From: Loripinus fragilis
Lineage: Eukaryota; Mollusca; Bivalvia; Lucinida; Lucinidae
Assembly: GCA_964019695.1 (NCBI GenBank)
Contig: OZ026531.1
Location: 9,743,701-9,807,700, forward strand
Direction: 5' to 3'
Length of the DNA stretch: 64,000 bases
This document shows positions 1 through 12,900 of this stretch, piece after piece. Both the position numbers and the translations under genes were made by a program. Numbering within the stretch: position 1 is the stretch's first letter; every line of letters starts with the position of its first letter. The notes beneath the pieces were generated by a model. It had not been told where the DNA came from. It was given only the letters and a program-made list of their open reading frames with translations, and ran no database searches.

Positions 1-97
1 GTCAAAAACCCTGAAACCAGGTTTTCACATGACTAGACTCATTTCATGTCTACCTCTTAAGGCAAAACAGGCTGGTCAGCCTGATGGTAAACTAAAC

Positions 98-341
98 GGG
101 CTTCAACGCGAGAAAACTTGTCTTCAGGGTTTCCAACCAGGTCATATCCAAACCATCCTGCTCAGCTACAGTGACTAGCTGGAAAATTGAAATTTCGCTT
201 GTGGCATGTTTAGGTACATGTATGATACTTTCCATTTAGCGAATAACAGAGGTGCTGATCAGACTGAGCCGATGGGCAGGCCAAGTCTGCGCCTTTGTTG
301 TTCGCAAACTATGAAGACAGGTTTTCTCATGTCAAGGCCCA
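98..341 (+). repeat. Palindromic repeat, family B
   Basis: Ends gggcttcaacgcgagaaaac and its imperfect inverse gttttctcatgtcaaggccc, with the inner hairpin ggtgctgatcagactgagcc facing gcgcc. Other family-B copies in the window are described separately. Confidence 0.75.
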
Positions 342-659
342 AATAAAGTCAGTAAAATTTAGCAGACTCTTTGGCCAGAATTAAATTTCCCAAAAAGGAA
401 AATTGGAGGTGTCTCTTTGAGTTACTCCTAAAGAACACAAAAACCAATCCTTCTGTGGAAAAATATTGCCATTTTTTGATTACCCTTTGCATATCTGTAA
501 ATTATAGATTCCCTTTTTATATTTCTCCATAAAAACATATGCTGTAAGTACTCATTGGAAGTGCCCATTGAAACACTCCTAATAAGTACAAAACAAATGC
601 TTCTGCTAAAAATACTAAAATATTGCCATTCTTCGATGAATCAAGCAGGCCTTTAGTGG

Positions 660-800
660 AGAGTGTGTAAAAAATATTCTTATTTCTCAACCAAAACATA
701 TGTTGTGGGTATTCAAAAGAACCATTCTTTTAGAGCACCCAAAAAATATGTTTAAACTGATGGGTAAGTAAATATTTATAATTTTACACTCAAAATTTTC
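660..800 (+). repeat. Hairpin repeat, family F fragment
   Basis: Contains ctcaaccaaaacatatgttg and a decayed form of the agaaccatctcattgagacggttct hairpin seen better at 41.1 kb. Confidence 0.6.
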
Positions 801-864
801 TTTATCTTGACCTACCAAATTTAGATGAATCTGTGACATGACCTAGGTTTATTCATTCACATAC

Positions 865-930
865 CTGTCCATTATTGAGACCTGCAAAAACCAAATTATC
901 AACATCTGTCCCATCATCACATTGAAATTC
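865..930 (-). CDS. WD40 gene exon 17 (last seen)
   Basis: The 66-nt exon encodes EFQCDDGTDVDNLVFAGLNN then GQ, between acceptor tgtttcag and donor gtatgt. DNLVFAGLNNGQ is another WD-like strand and turn. It ends in phase 0. Positions 1-864 contain only repeats, so the next exon must lie outside the window. Confidence 0.9.
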
Positions 931-3900
931 CTGAAACATAATAGCCTATAATATTTACAGACATGTGATGTAATTATTTGCCACTTTGTGATGTCGCCGT
1001 TTAACCCTTTCCTTCATGAAGCTCCACCTACTATGAATAATTATATATAAGTAAACTTTCATGTTTGTACATAGAACAAAGAAATTACTTGTAACGTCCA
1101 CTAGTGTAGGATCATATCTAATCATATTTTCAAAAGCAAACAGAGTAGACCCTGATCAGGCAGCTCTTACAAGATCTGCCTGATCTGGGTCTGCTCTGTT
1201 TGCAAAAGTGTTAAAGGCGTCTTTATGAGGTAAAGGGTTAAAACCGTGCACTTCCAGATTTTTTTTTTTTTAAATTACCATGACAAAGCCAATGGGTGCA
1301 ATTTCACAAAACTTACAGGGATGAAAAGCAAATAGAAATTACCAAACCCTATCTAATTGGGCTTAGATACCATTTGTTTGATTTAACTCTTTACGCCCCA
1401 GTGAACAATTTTTCAGTTATGTTGGAATGGGTCTTCCTGGATTGAACCAGTACTAAGCAAGGATCAATGCATCTTGCTCAAGGACACAACGCAGTGACAC
1501 CGATGAGGCTCGACCCGCAACCCCTTGGTCTTGAGTCAAGCTTTCTACCTGTAAGCCACTGCGCTCCCCTAGAGACCATTTATCTACTTCCAAACTTTGT
1601 ACATGCGAGAGGCCAAGGCTTATCAGGCAAGATGTGTATTCTCATTTTGAATATAGAGCATGTGGGGACAATGTTACATATATGGATGAAGACCATTTTC
1701 TTAGAGCTGACCTGAATTACACCTGGTGACACAGATTGATACAAGATTGAATCAACCAATCGGGTGAATCACATGACTTTGTGATGCATCTGGTAAACAA
1801 GTGTGTCACATGTACCCACAATACTCAAACCAGATAGGTCAGTATTTGACATGAATGCCACCTATTGGAAGATAATGTATTTGTATTAGCCCTTTAATCT
1901 TTAGTAAGGCCTTTTGAAGCCTTTGAAATACCATATATTTGAAAAAATTATGGAAAATGGAGCAAAAGTATTCAAAATTAACTCAAATTTTTGTTGAATT
2001 TGTTCAATGTTGTCTAAAAATAGAAAATGATGTCATGATCAAAACATAGCCTATTACATGCATACACAGCTATCTAGTGGGGCCTGAGACCATTTAACTT
2101 TGTTTATGAAAGCAGTCTAAGCTCTGGCAGGACCGTACAGATGCCTAGGCTCCAAATAAGTTCCCCTGCAAAAAGTACCAAAAATCTCAGAACATTTTCA
2201 AAGTTTAAAACACAGATTAGGAACAGCAATACATTGAACACTTTGCTTGGTTTGTTTGTTTGGTTCGGTTCTTTAATCAACAGCTATGATCATGTTGAGA
2301 CGGTGCATTCACCTAACCACACTTTTCCTGGGCAATCTTGACTAAGCGGTTACCCAGTACTCCATGCACATACTTCCCCTTGTAATAGACAACCTTTCTT
2401 GATTCAGCGCAAGGGAGGAGAATGACCGCAGATATTATTTCATGATCAATCTCCACGAAAGTATGGGACCAGCTGCAGGCCTGTATCATACTCGCGACAT
2501 CTTGATCTGCAGTCAGACACATATCTGCAGTCAGACACGTTACAGACTTCGCTACGTGGCCTGGCATATTGATCACTTCAACTTTTTTACTTTTCATTTC
2601 AAATTGTAGGCTCATTGATAAATGTGTGAAATTTTTAAAAAAAATCTTATTTCTCAACCCAAGCATATGTTGTGGGTACTCAAAAGAATCATCTCATTGA
2701 GACGGTTCTTTTGAATGTCCAAAACACAGGTTAAAATGAATGGCTGAGTAAATACTCAAAAGTTGTGTTTATCTTGTCCCTTAAATGTTTGTCAACCACC
2801 TTCATTTTCTTATTTCTCGACCAAAACACATGTTAAATTTGATGGCTAAGAAAATATTCTCAATTTTACGCTCATAAATTTTGTTCTTCTGGTGAAAATT
2901 TAAAAAAAAAAATTTTAAGTAATTGCCCTTTGTAAATTTGGGCTTGAAAACTTATTAGATTATGCCTCTTAATTTATCGAACTTTGGTCAAAGAGTCGGC
3001 ATATGATCTATGTAAACCCTTCATATACTAGTGACTTCTAAATGTGTACTTTGACTAACAGTGAAGACCTAGATGAAATGCAGCAAAATACAGCATTTCA
3101 TCAGGGTCTATACTTTTGCTTAGACAGAAACAATCTTCAGAGAAAGAAATGCAATTTTTTGGAAATTATAATCTGTGACCCCTCGATATATACAATGGAC
3201 CATCCCAAGTTTATTGTATCAAACCAAATGGAATAACCCATTAATGCTTTAAGGGTCATCTTACCACAGTGACTAGAAGGAGGTTAGTAACTTGCTCATC
3301 TTGACAGGCAGGAACCCACATTTCTTCACACTTACAAGGATTTGTATCAGTGTTATATATCACAACTAGAAACAACCAGAGAATAGGACAAGAGAGTAGA
3401 ACAAATAGAAAAGATTAGCACAGAGAAACACAGGAAATAGATAGAAACAAGAGGGACAAATAGGATAAGATATTACAGTCTTAAGCGGCCGCTCAAAAAT
3501 AGACAAAACAAAGTTCTTAAAGACAAATAGGCCGTGACACGCGATTTTCAAACAATGTGGTATTTTGACAAGTGTAGACTCAGACGGGCCTGTGCAGCCT
3601 CCTTTTAAGCTTAGCAACTCCAAATGATGTTCGGCCAGTATCTTAACTGTCATAGAAATTCAAGGGATTAAAAAAGGCTTTGATCAGACTGTGCATATGC
3701 GTAGGCTGATCTGAGGCTTTGGTGGTCACACATACCACATTGTTGAAAATCTAATGTCGAGGCTCAAATGGTAGCTTAATGAAGGTAAAAAGTATTGCAG
3801 AATGCTCTCTTGGAGCATTCTGCAATACTTTGACCTGCAATAACAGTGTTCGATCTAGAGGGGGAATGGGGCTAATTATTAAATGGTCTCTTGCTAAAGC

Positions 3901-6900
3901 TAGAGTTGGCCATCTTCATCATTATGTCAATGGAGAAATATTGAGTAGTGTTTTATTTTCATCTGAAATCAAATAAAAATGACCCCCTTTAAAATTTCCT
4001 AGCTAGATTGAACACTGGCATTAAGCGATAATCGGTCTAAAAAAACAAATTTTGGTCTTCTTTTTGAGTGGTCGCTTAAGACAGATTTTACTGTAACTCT
4101 TTCATTGCTGGCAGCGACTTTCGTCGTTGGCTGATAACCTTTGCAAACAGTTTGGACCCAGATCAGGACTGAGAGAATGTCGGTCCTGCCAGATCTGAAT
4201 CCAAACCATTTGACACTCTGATAGTGTTTCAGAAATGTTTTTTTGAAAAAGCTCAATTTTGAAAAAAAGTCGACAGACAGCAACGCAAGCATGAAAAATT
4301 ACCTAGCATGCAAAGATTTAAACAGAACTGTAAGAATAGCACATAAAATGGGCTTCGATGTGTGAAAACCTGTCTTCGGGGGTTGGCAAACAACAAAGGC
4401 TCAGACCTCCGATCAGAGGTTTTGGAAGCAAACTTTCAATTTTCTAGCTAGTCTCTGTAGCTAAGGAGAATGGTTTGAGTCTCATTTTGTGGAAAAAACC
4501 CGCGAAAGATTTTGTAGCGTAGAGGCCCAAATAGTGAACAAACATTAAAGGGTTCGAAAAACAAGAGGGTTGGTGAATAACAAAGGCGCAGACCAGCCGC
4601 TGATTGGCGCCTTTGTTATTCACGTTTTGAAAAGTATCTAATCTTGCTACAAGCGAATTTTCAATTTTCTAGCTAGTCTCTGTAGATGAGAAGACTGGTT
4701 TGAGTCTTGTTTTGTGGAAAACCCCGAAGACAGATTTTTGTCGCGTTGGGACCCCAATAGTGTACAAACAAAAAAGTCAAAAGTTTGAATGAATATGATC
4801 TGTCAAAAAATATGTTGCCAGGGGTGTGGCCAGTTTCCAATAGATACCTATAAAAGAAGCAACACAGCTCAGGTGAGAGACAAGATGAAGGGCAAGTTGA
4901 ATCTCTTGTATAGGTATCTATTGGAAACTGGCAGTGCCCCCTGGCAACATATTTTTTGACAGATCATATTCATTTAAGCCATCTATGTACATGGTCACCT
5001 AGTTTACATTTTCTGCCAAATATATTTTGAATTTGTATCAGCAGATTCAGAATAGAAGATGTTTAACAATATTAACTTAGATGCGAAAGGCCACACCCCT
5101 TGCAGTCATGTTTTTAAAGAGTTGTTTGTTTTAGTTTTTGTGTAGAGGGTCATTCAGGTAATATTCCAGTAAAGTTTGGTTAAAATTGGTCCAGTGATAT
5201 AAGTGTTATCATTTCAAGCAAATTGTTGATGATTTGAGTGATCACATTTAGGGAATAACTGTATTCCAAATTTTTATTTTGGAAGGTATATGGTCGGATA
5301 TACGGTCGAAAATTTAGTGAATTCCGAAACATCACTTTTTCACAACAAGATATACTTTGCAGGGAGCAAATAACAAAAGCACTGATCAGACTGCATGGAT
5401 GTGCAGGCTGGTCTGTGCCTTTTTTGTTTACATGAAACATAAATCAGATTTTTTCGTGATGAGGCCAACAGTTCAAGCCATACTGAATATAAACATTACC
5501 TCGACCATCATTGAGTACTGTGTATAGCCTGTCTTGATGTAAGTCATAGGCAAATTCTGTCAGGATCTGTAATGATAAATGAGCCATGACATGTGATTTC
5601 CAACAACGTGGTATTTTGACAAGTGTAGACTCAGACGAGCCTGAATAGCCTCCTTTTAAGCTTAGAAACTCTAAATATCTTCAGTCAGTAGCTTAACAAT
5701 CATAGAATACTCAAGCGACTAGCAAAGGCTCTGATCAGACTGCGCATATGCGCAGGCTGATCAGAGGCTTTGCTGGTCACACATACCACATTGTTGAAAA
5801 TCTCATGCCACAGCTCAAATGATGATTTTGTGATGATGCCTTACGTCCCAGTCAACAATTTTTCAGTCATGTCAAGACATTTCCTGTCTTCCCCCGTTGA
5901 ACCAGGATGAAGAAGATGAAAAAGTGTCTTGTTCAGGGACACAACAAAGTGCCACCGGTGAATCTAAAACTAGCAACCTTTTGATCCAAAGTCTAACACT
6001 CACCCAACTAAGCTGATGAAAGGAGGAATAATGATGACAACTATTCATTCAATATCATTTATGTTAAAGGGAAGCACAGTAGCTCAGTTTGTACAGATTC
6101 AGATTCATACCACAGAGGCCTTGGTTTGTTTTGTTTGATTTGATTCTTTACGTCCACTCAACAATCTTTCAGTTATGAGGGACGGGTCTTCCTGGGTTGA
6201 ACCAGTACTAAGCTAGGATAAATGTGTCTTGCTCAAGGACCACAACGCAGTGACGCCGGTGAGGCTCGAACCCGCGGCCCTTCCGTCTCGAGTCAAGCAC
6301 TCTATCACTGAGCCACTGCGCTCCCTAGTCTTGGTTTGTATTCCACTGTTCTACTGTGTTATAGCCTTGAGCCAGACACCAATAAAACCTTTAACCCTTT
6401 CTTTATTACCATCAAGCTTAAGCCTTATCTTGCCAATATTTTTTTGTCCAGAAAATACTGCCAGCTTATTTACTCTGCAGCATATATTAAAATGCACTCA
6501 AGGCTAAATTTATCATGGAAGCAAAGTAGCCACCAAATTACATAAGCACAAGAGAGAGATGACAAAAGCTAGAAAAGAGTCACAGAGGCAGACCCAGGTT
6601 CTCTGGAAAGGGGGTTCATATGTATAAGTGTTTGTGTGTGTGGGGGGGGGGGGATTTGATAAGCTAATTTTACCTCATTTTACTTAAATATCTTGATGAA
6701 AGTTTCAAGGGGGGGGGGGGGGGGTCAAGATAACCCCCCCCTGGATCCTCTAACGATTTAATACAATAAGGTTTAGGCTGATATAAAATATTTCTCTAAA
6801 AGTTTGAGATACTTACTTGAAAGGTAGGCATGGGGTAGATTATGGTTAGTGTTAATCCTGTCACAGGAGAAAATAACCTCACACTGCCATCCTGGAAAAC

Positions 6901-9900
6901 AAAAAAGCTAGTAGAGTGCAGTCCCTTTATAAAGCACTTATTTATAACATGTATTTGGATATCATACGGCCATGTTGTGGCTTCCAAATTTGTTTTGCCA
7001 CGGAATTATGCAAATGAATTACAAGAAAATGACCATCACATATGCATTAGAAAGGGATTGCACTGTACACCTGTAAAATTTCTTTTAAGCTCCATTGGCA
7101 ATATCAATTTGTTACACACATTTCAAATAACATGGGATATAAAGTATCAGGTTTGGAGAATAATGAATTTGAGATGTGGTTTTGCAAAAGTGCCTTCTTT
7201 GGCCCTTTTTTCTTGTGTTTGTTCTAATATTATTTTTTTTAAACTTCAGTTGCCATATGTGGCAATTAATAAAATTAAGCAGATTGCACACACTTAAATG
7301 TTTGGTAGAGGACAACTTCTGACAGAAATCTATTTCTTTATGAGCAGATGACACTCAGTAGACAATGAGCTAACTCTACTGATAAAATTTGCAAACAGTT
7401 TGCACCCAGATCAGTCCCGACAAAATGTTGGGCCTGATCTGGATCCAAATTGTTTGACATTTGGATGGTATTCCTGAAAGAATTTTTAGAAAAAGTTGAT
7501 TTTGAGAACTAGAGGACCTGAAGGTCCTGAAGCACTCACTCGATCTCCTTAATAATGTTAAAATAGGTCAAGGTCAACTTAGGCTTATCATTGAAACATA
7601 TTTTGTTTTACCATATATGGCAGTTGCAGCCACTTTGGTCAAATGACCTAAAACAATCAAAAGAATACTCCAAATGAAATTTGAGTTTAAACAGCCAAGT
7701 GATTTCTGAGAAAAAGATGTTTAGATGCTTATGTGGCAGTCCAAATGAGTGGCCTTGGATGAAAGGTCACATGTCAGCTTGACATTTGGTACTTATATAA
7801 AACCATTGTCTCATTATGTTAAACATTTCTCTCAAGTATTATGATTTCAGCTTAAAAAGTTTATGAAAAATGAACATTTCAAGATTTTTCCCATATAAAT
7901 GCATTAGGAATCAAATTTGACCTTGCCGTAAAGTAGGTCAAGGTCAACCCAGAATAATCTTTTGTGCAAACTTGGTAGGGCCAACATCCCCAATGCTTTT
8001 AAAATACCAAGTCCCAAGGTCATCAGCCTTCTGGTTCTGGAGAAAAAGATTTGAGCCGCAATCTGTGAAAACCAGCCTTAATGACATTTAGGACTTTTAT
8101 GTTAAAATCATTTGAAAAACACCAAAAATTAAGAAATTTGACATGTTTATATATTGCCTGAAATATGTTTCAATGGCAACAACCTTACCTTAGCAACTGT
8201 CAGAACATTTTAAAGTAGGGTCAGTCGTTTTCAGATCATGCAAACTCTAGGCAAAAATGAATCAGTGTCAACTTTTCTGCAAATTCCATTGCACACATGC
8301 TAAGGATAGTACAAAAAGTATGTTAGCAAGAAATAGCATGTTTTTCATTCACTCGACAAGCCCCCAAATCAGGAAGTCAACCATGGTGTCATTAGTAACT
8401 TCATGACATTTCTGACTTTGCGGGTGAAATTTTAGACAGTGAATAGTTTCAAAAGACCATATTTCCATGAATAATGGAGATGACTTCATAAAATTTGCAT
8501 GATAACTTTTTTACACTTCATAGATTAAGTGTGTGTAATTAACTAAATTTTGACAACTTCGTCATTAAGGCTGGTTTTAACAGATTGAGGCTCATTTTTA
8601 AAGGGTTTTTACCATATATGAGCATAGTGGCCATCTTGGTCATGTGACCAAAACAATTTGCATAAATTTTGGCTAAGGTGTCTCCATATGAAATATGAGT
8701 TCAAATGGCTTAGTGGTTTCTAAGAAAACTATGTTTTAATATAATGATGGGACTCCAATATGAGCGACAGTGGCTGAAAGGTCAAAGGTCAGCCTTGACC
8801 TTTTGCACTTATTTATAGCCGCCGTCTCATTAGGTTTTTAAAATATAAAGTAAGAATAGTGACTAAGGCCTCATCAGTATTCAAAAATAAACTTTTCAAA
8901 AAAAAAAAATCCCATTTAATTGCATTAGGATGCAAATTTGACCTTGACATTAAGTAGGTCAAGGTCAACCTAGGATCATCATTTGAACAAACTTGGTAGG
9001 CCCCACATCCCCAATGCTACATACCAATTCCCAAGGTCATCAGCCTTCTGGTTCTGGAGAAGAAGGTTTTTAAAGGGCTTTTAACAATATATGGGCGTGG
9101 CGGCCATCTTGGTCATGTGACCAGGACCATTTGAACAAACTTTCGTCATTGTCTTGCGCAGGCGCGATACTTAAGAATTGACCTGTCTGCTAAGGCACAT
9201 CACGACGGAAAAGACGGGTTTGTGTCAATACGCGGTGTGCATTACCCAAAACACTACGTTAAAAAAGTAGCAAGCACTGAATGGCTGTAAATAATCTGTT
9301 TATGGCGACATCAAGTAACCTTTCCTAGCTAAACAATAACAATGTTTGGTATTACAGTATTTAGCGATACAATAATAATATTTTCTGCACTAAAACATAT
9401 TTTGAAACATGTCCCACATGGCCAGGTCAAAAAAAAGGTTTCGGTGACGCGTGATGACGCAGATCAATAACAAGTTTGAATCGACCAATCGGGCAAATGA
9501 CATGATCTGATGACGCTATCGGTAAATAAGTATGTCGCACGCACCCACAATGCTCAAATCAGATAGGTCAGTATGCGATAGTCATGCCACCTAACGGTTA
9601 GATATTGAACTTTCGTTCCTCCATCCTAAGGAGTCTCCATACAAAATATGAGTTCAATTGGCTCAGTAGTTTCAGAGGAAAAGGTGTTTGAAAATGTTGA
9701 CGAACGACGGACAGACGGCGGAGTCACTGGTATACTATTAGCTCATCAATGAGCCTTTGACTCAGGTGAGCTAAAAATAAGCAGATGACTAAAAAGCATG
9801 ACAAATTTGTCAAGGGCCAAAGAGTTAAAAGAATTTTGTTCCATTTCCCCAATATTAGTCAAATTGGCAAAGAATGATAAAAATTCAACATGGTGAAAAC

Positions 9901-12900
9901 TGAACAAATGGAATGTCCAATTTAGCATATACAAGTTTAACTTACCTCTGTTGATGCTAAAATTCTGTTTGGTTTGCCTCTTCCTCGACAACATATCAAC
10001 TTGTAAGTCTCTGACTCCACAGGTGCAAAAAATTGGTAAAACTGTAACAAGAAGATAAGCACTATTTTAATCTGCCCCCTAGGAAATTTTTTCCTTTTTT
10101 TTGCGGTCTACTGATTTTTTTCAAAATCAACCACAAAAATCGATCAAAGTGTCAGAAACAGTTTGGATCCAGATCAGGACTGAAGTTTTCTCAGGCCTGA
10201 TCTGGGATTAAACTGTTTGCAAAAGTTATCAGCAGATGACACTAGGAGATAAAGAGTTAAACCCTGACTCTCATTATGGACCCATTGGTGAAAGCTAAGA
10301 ATGATAAAAACTCTGAACGTTATACAATTTGAACTTAATACTTGCAGACATTGCAGTGAAGATTAAATAGTTTTCTTTAGATTAATCTGAAAATAAATCA
10401 GAAAAGTTGTCTAATAATCAGCCATATTCAGCATTCAAAATACTGAATTCAGGAAAAATCCTAAAAACTTTCACCAACTTGTGAACTTAAACGTTTATGG
10501 AATAAGGATCAAATTTTCATACCTATTGCAAATAGGCAAATGTCCCCTATAAATGCCCATGCTGGCTTACCCAGCAGGGATGGAGGTCAAATTTCGTACC
10601 TAAATGCATATGAACCAAATTTGCTCTGAAAACCCTGGTCAAATAAACAAACACCATAGCCTCGGTTACATTTGCCGCGGGCGTCATACAATTTATTTGT
10701 CTACGATTTTTTGTGAGATTTTTCAGCATCATAGATGGCTACAAGCTACGACGTATGTGTTTACATTGTTTATAATCACCATGTAATTTCTTTCAGGGAC
10801 AGACCGGGGCGAACCTTACAAAGACCTTGTGGAGATAGTGCGGAAACCAAATCATCGTGTAATCATCATAACCTTCACACAGAAATCACATGACGCCCTT
10901 GCGATATTCTTGCAGGTTCCTTATGATTATCTCAAGAGCATACTATCATTTGATGGCCCAGAAATGACTATATCAAGTCTTGCATTGCGGCTACGATGCC
11001 TGTGAATCTGTACGATGATCACACGGAAAGAATGATTTGGACATCTTAAGTGCATTGTAAACTCATCAGTAGGCAAATGTAACCGAGGCATTATTTACTT
11101 AAATTGGTCTTATTGGACCACTCAAATAGTTGCCTTTTTTTCTATGAATGAGTCATATTTGAATGATATGAAAATGTCATCTGATTTAGTTGTATGCTGC
11201 ATAAATTTGCTAACCTTATTGACTAATGTATGTATGGAGGCAAACAGTGTGGACCAATATCAGACTGCTCCCACAGGAGGAGCAGTCTTATTGTCTGTGT
11301 CTACACGGTTTGTCAGAGAGGCTACCAAAACATTTCAGCCGACCACAAAGCAGACAATATTTTTCTTCTGTTAGCTCAAACAATACAACCCCAAATCAGG
11401 CTGCTCCCCAAATGAACAGCCAGATCAGGGCTAATACAGTTTGGATCCATGACAAAAGGTGAACTGAAGTGCATTTGAATACATGCACAGTAAAACCTGT
11501 TAAGCGGTCGCTCAAAAAGAACACCAAAAATGGTTTTCAATACCGATTATCGTATTATGCAGGTCGAAAGTATTGCAGAATGCTCCAAAAGGAGCATTCT
11601 GTAATACTTTCGTCCTTCATTCAGCTACAATTTTCCACTAAGACCTTTGTTTTGTCAATTTTGAGTGGCCACTTAAGACTGGTTTTAAGCAGACGTTATA
11701 AGCAGACAACATTTTCAGGACAAAAATATTTGCAGCTTTACCTGATTAAGCGTGTAGATCATGATCTCCTTCTCCGTTCTGAAGAAAAATTCTGTGTCTC
11801 CAAGGAGAGCCAGATGATATAATCTCTCTCCAATGTCCACTCTTGTAAACTGAAGTGAAAATAAATTATACTTTATAAAACTTTATCAAATTCATTATGA
11901 TATTTAACTCTAGGTAGTGACAACTTTTGTTGTCTGCTGCTAACCTTTGCAAACAGTTTTCAGGACCAACAGAGTGTCGGTCCTGATCTGGATCCAAATC
12001 ATTTGACACTATGATATTACAGTGTTCCTGAAAGATATTTTTAAAAAGTTAAATCATTAAAAAAAACTCTGGTTGTATTCCTGGAAGAACTTTTTGTAAG
12101 AGGAAAATTTTAAAAAAATAAACAGATGACAAAAAGCAAGCAAATTCCTGCACCCAGCATACAAAAAACTTAACAAGTACTTCTGCAAATTGTGAAGACC
12201 CAGATGAAATGTGTCATAATGTGGCATTTCATCAGGGTCTGCACTATTTGCTATAACAAAATCTTTCTTCAGAGAAAGAAATACAATATTTCTTGAAATT
12301 GATTACCAGTGGCCACCATGGGACCATTGGACCATCCTGATTTAATTACAGTTGCAATGAAACTCTTTATACTTACACTCTTTATAACAGCAAAATAATT
12401 TACAACAAAGGTAATATGACCACAAACATACCAATTTAGCTTAAATTTAAGTTCATTATTTCAGAAATTCAGCTTAACGTCAAATTATTTGGGGACAAAC
12501 ACTCATTGTAAAGACAGTTCAGTCGTTGTAAAGAGGGTTGACTAAAGCTTTACGGAAAATTCCATAATTATTTTATCTGAAAAGGGTTAATAACTATACT
12601 TACTAAAGTGAAAGAGTCCATCTTCCAGAGTCTAACTGTGCCATCCAGAGAGCAGGATAACAACAGGTTGTCCTTTCTGTGGGGCTCAACACCTGAAATG
12701 GGAGCACAGTGGCTCAGTGGAAGTGTGCTTGACTCGAGACCAAGAGGCCGCTGGTCCAAGCCACACCAGCGTCACAGCGTTGTGGACCTTGAGCAAGACA
12801 CACTATAGAGATTCATAGATTCTAGAATTTGTACTCGAATTTTGGCTCTTGGATAGCTCAAGCTTTGGGCTTTTCCAGTGTTTCAATTTTTGCAACCTTA

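Noticed and set aside
6842..7297. Open frame of 151 codons on the plus strand
   Set aside because: It runs antisense across WD40 exon 14 and AT-rich intron, with no family resemblance or codon signal. The minus-strand exon explains the region.
7511..9772. Helitron
   Set aside because: There is a terminal hairpin-like sequence near the right end, but I could not confirm TC/CTRR ends or a Rep/helicase relic, so it is left as an unclassified repeat.
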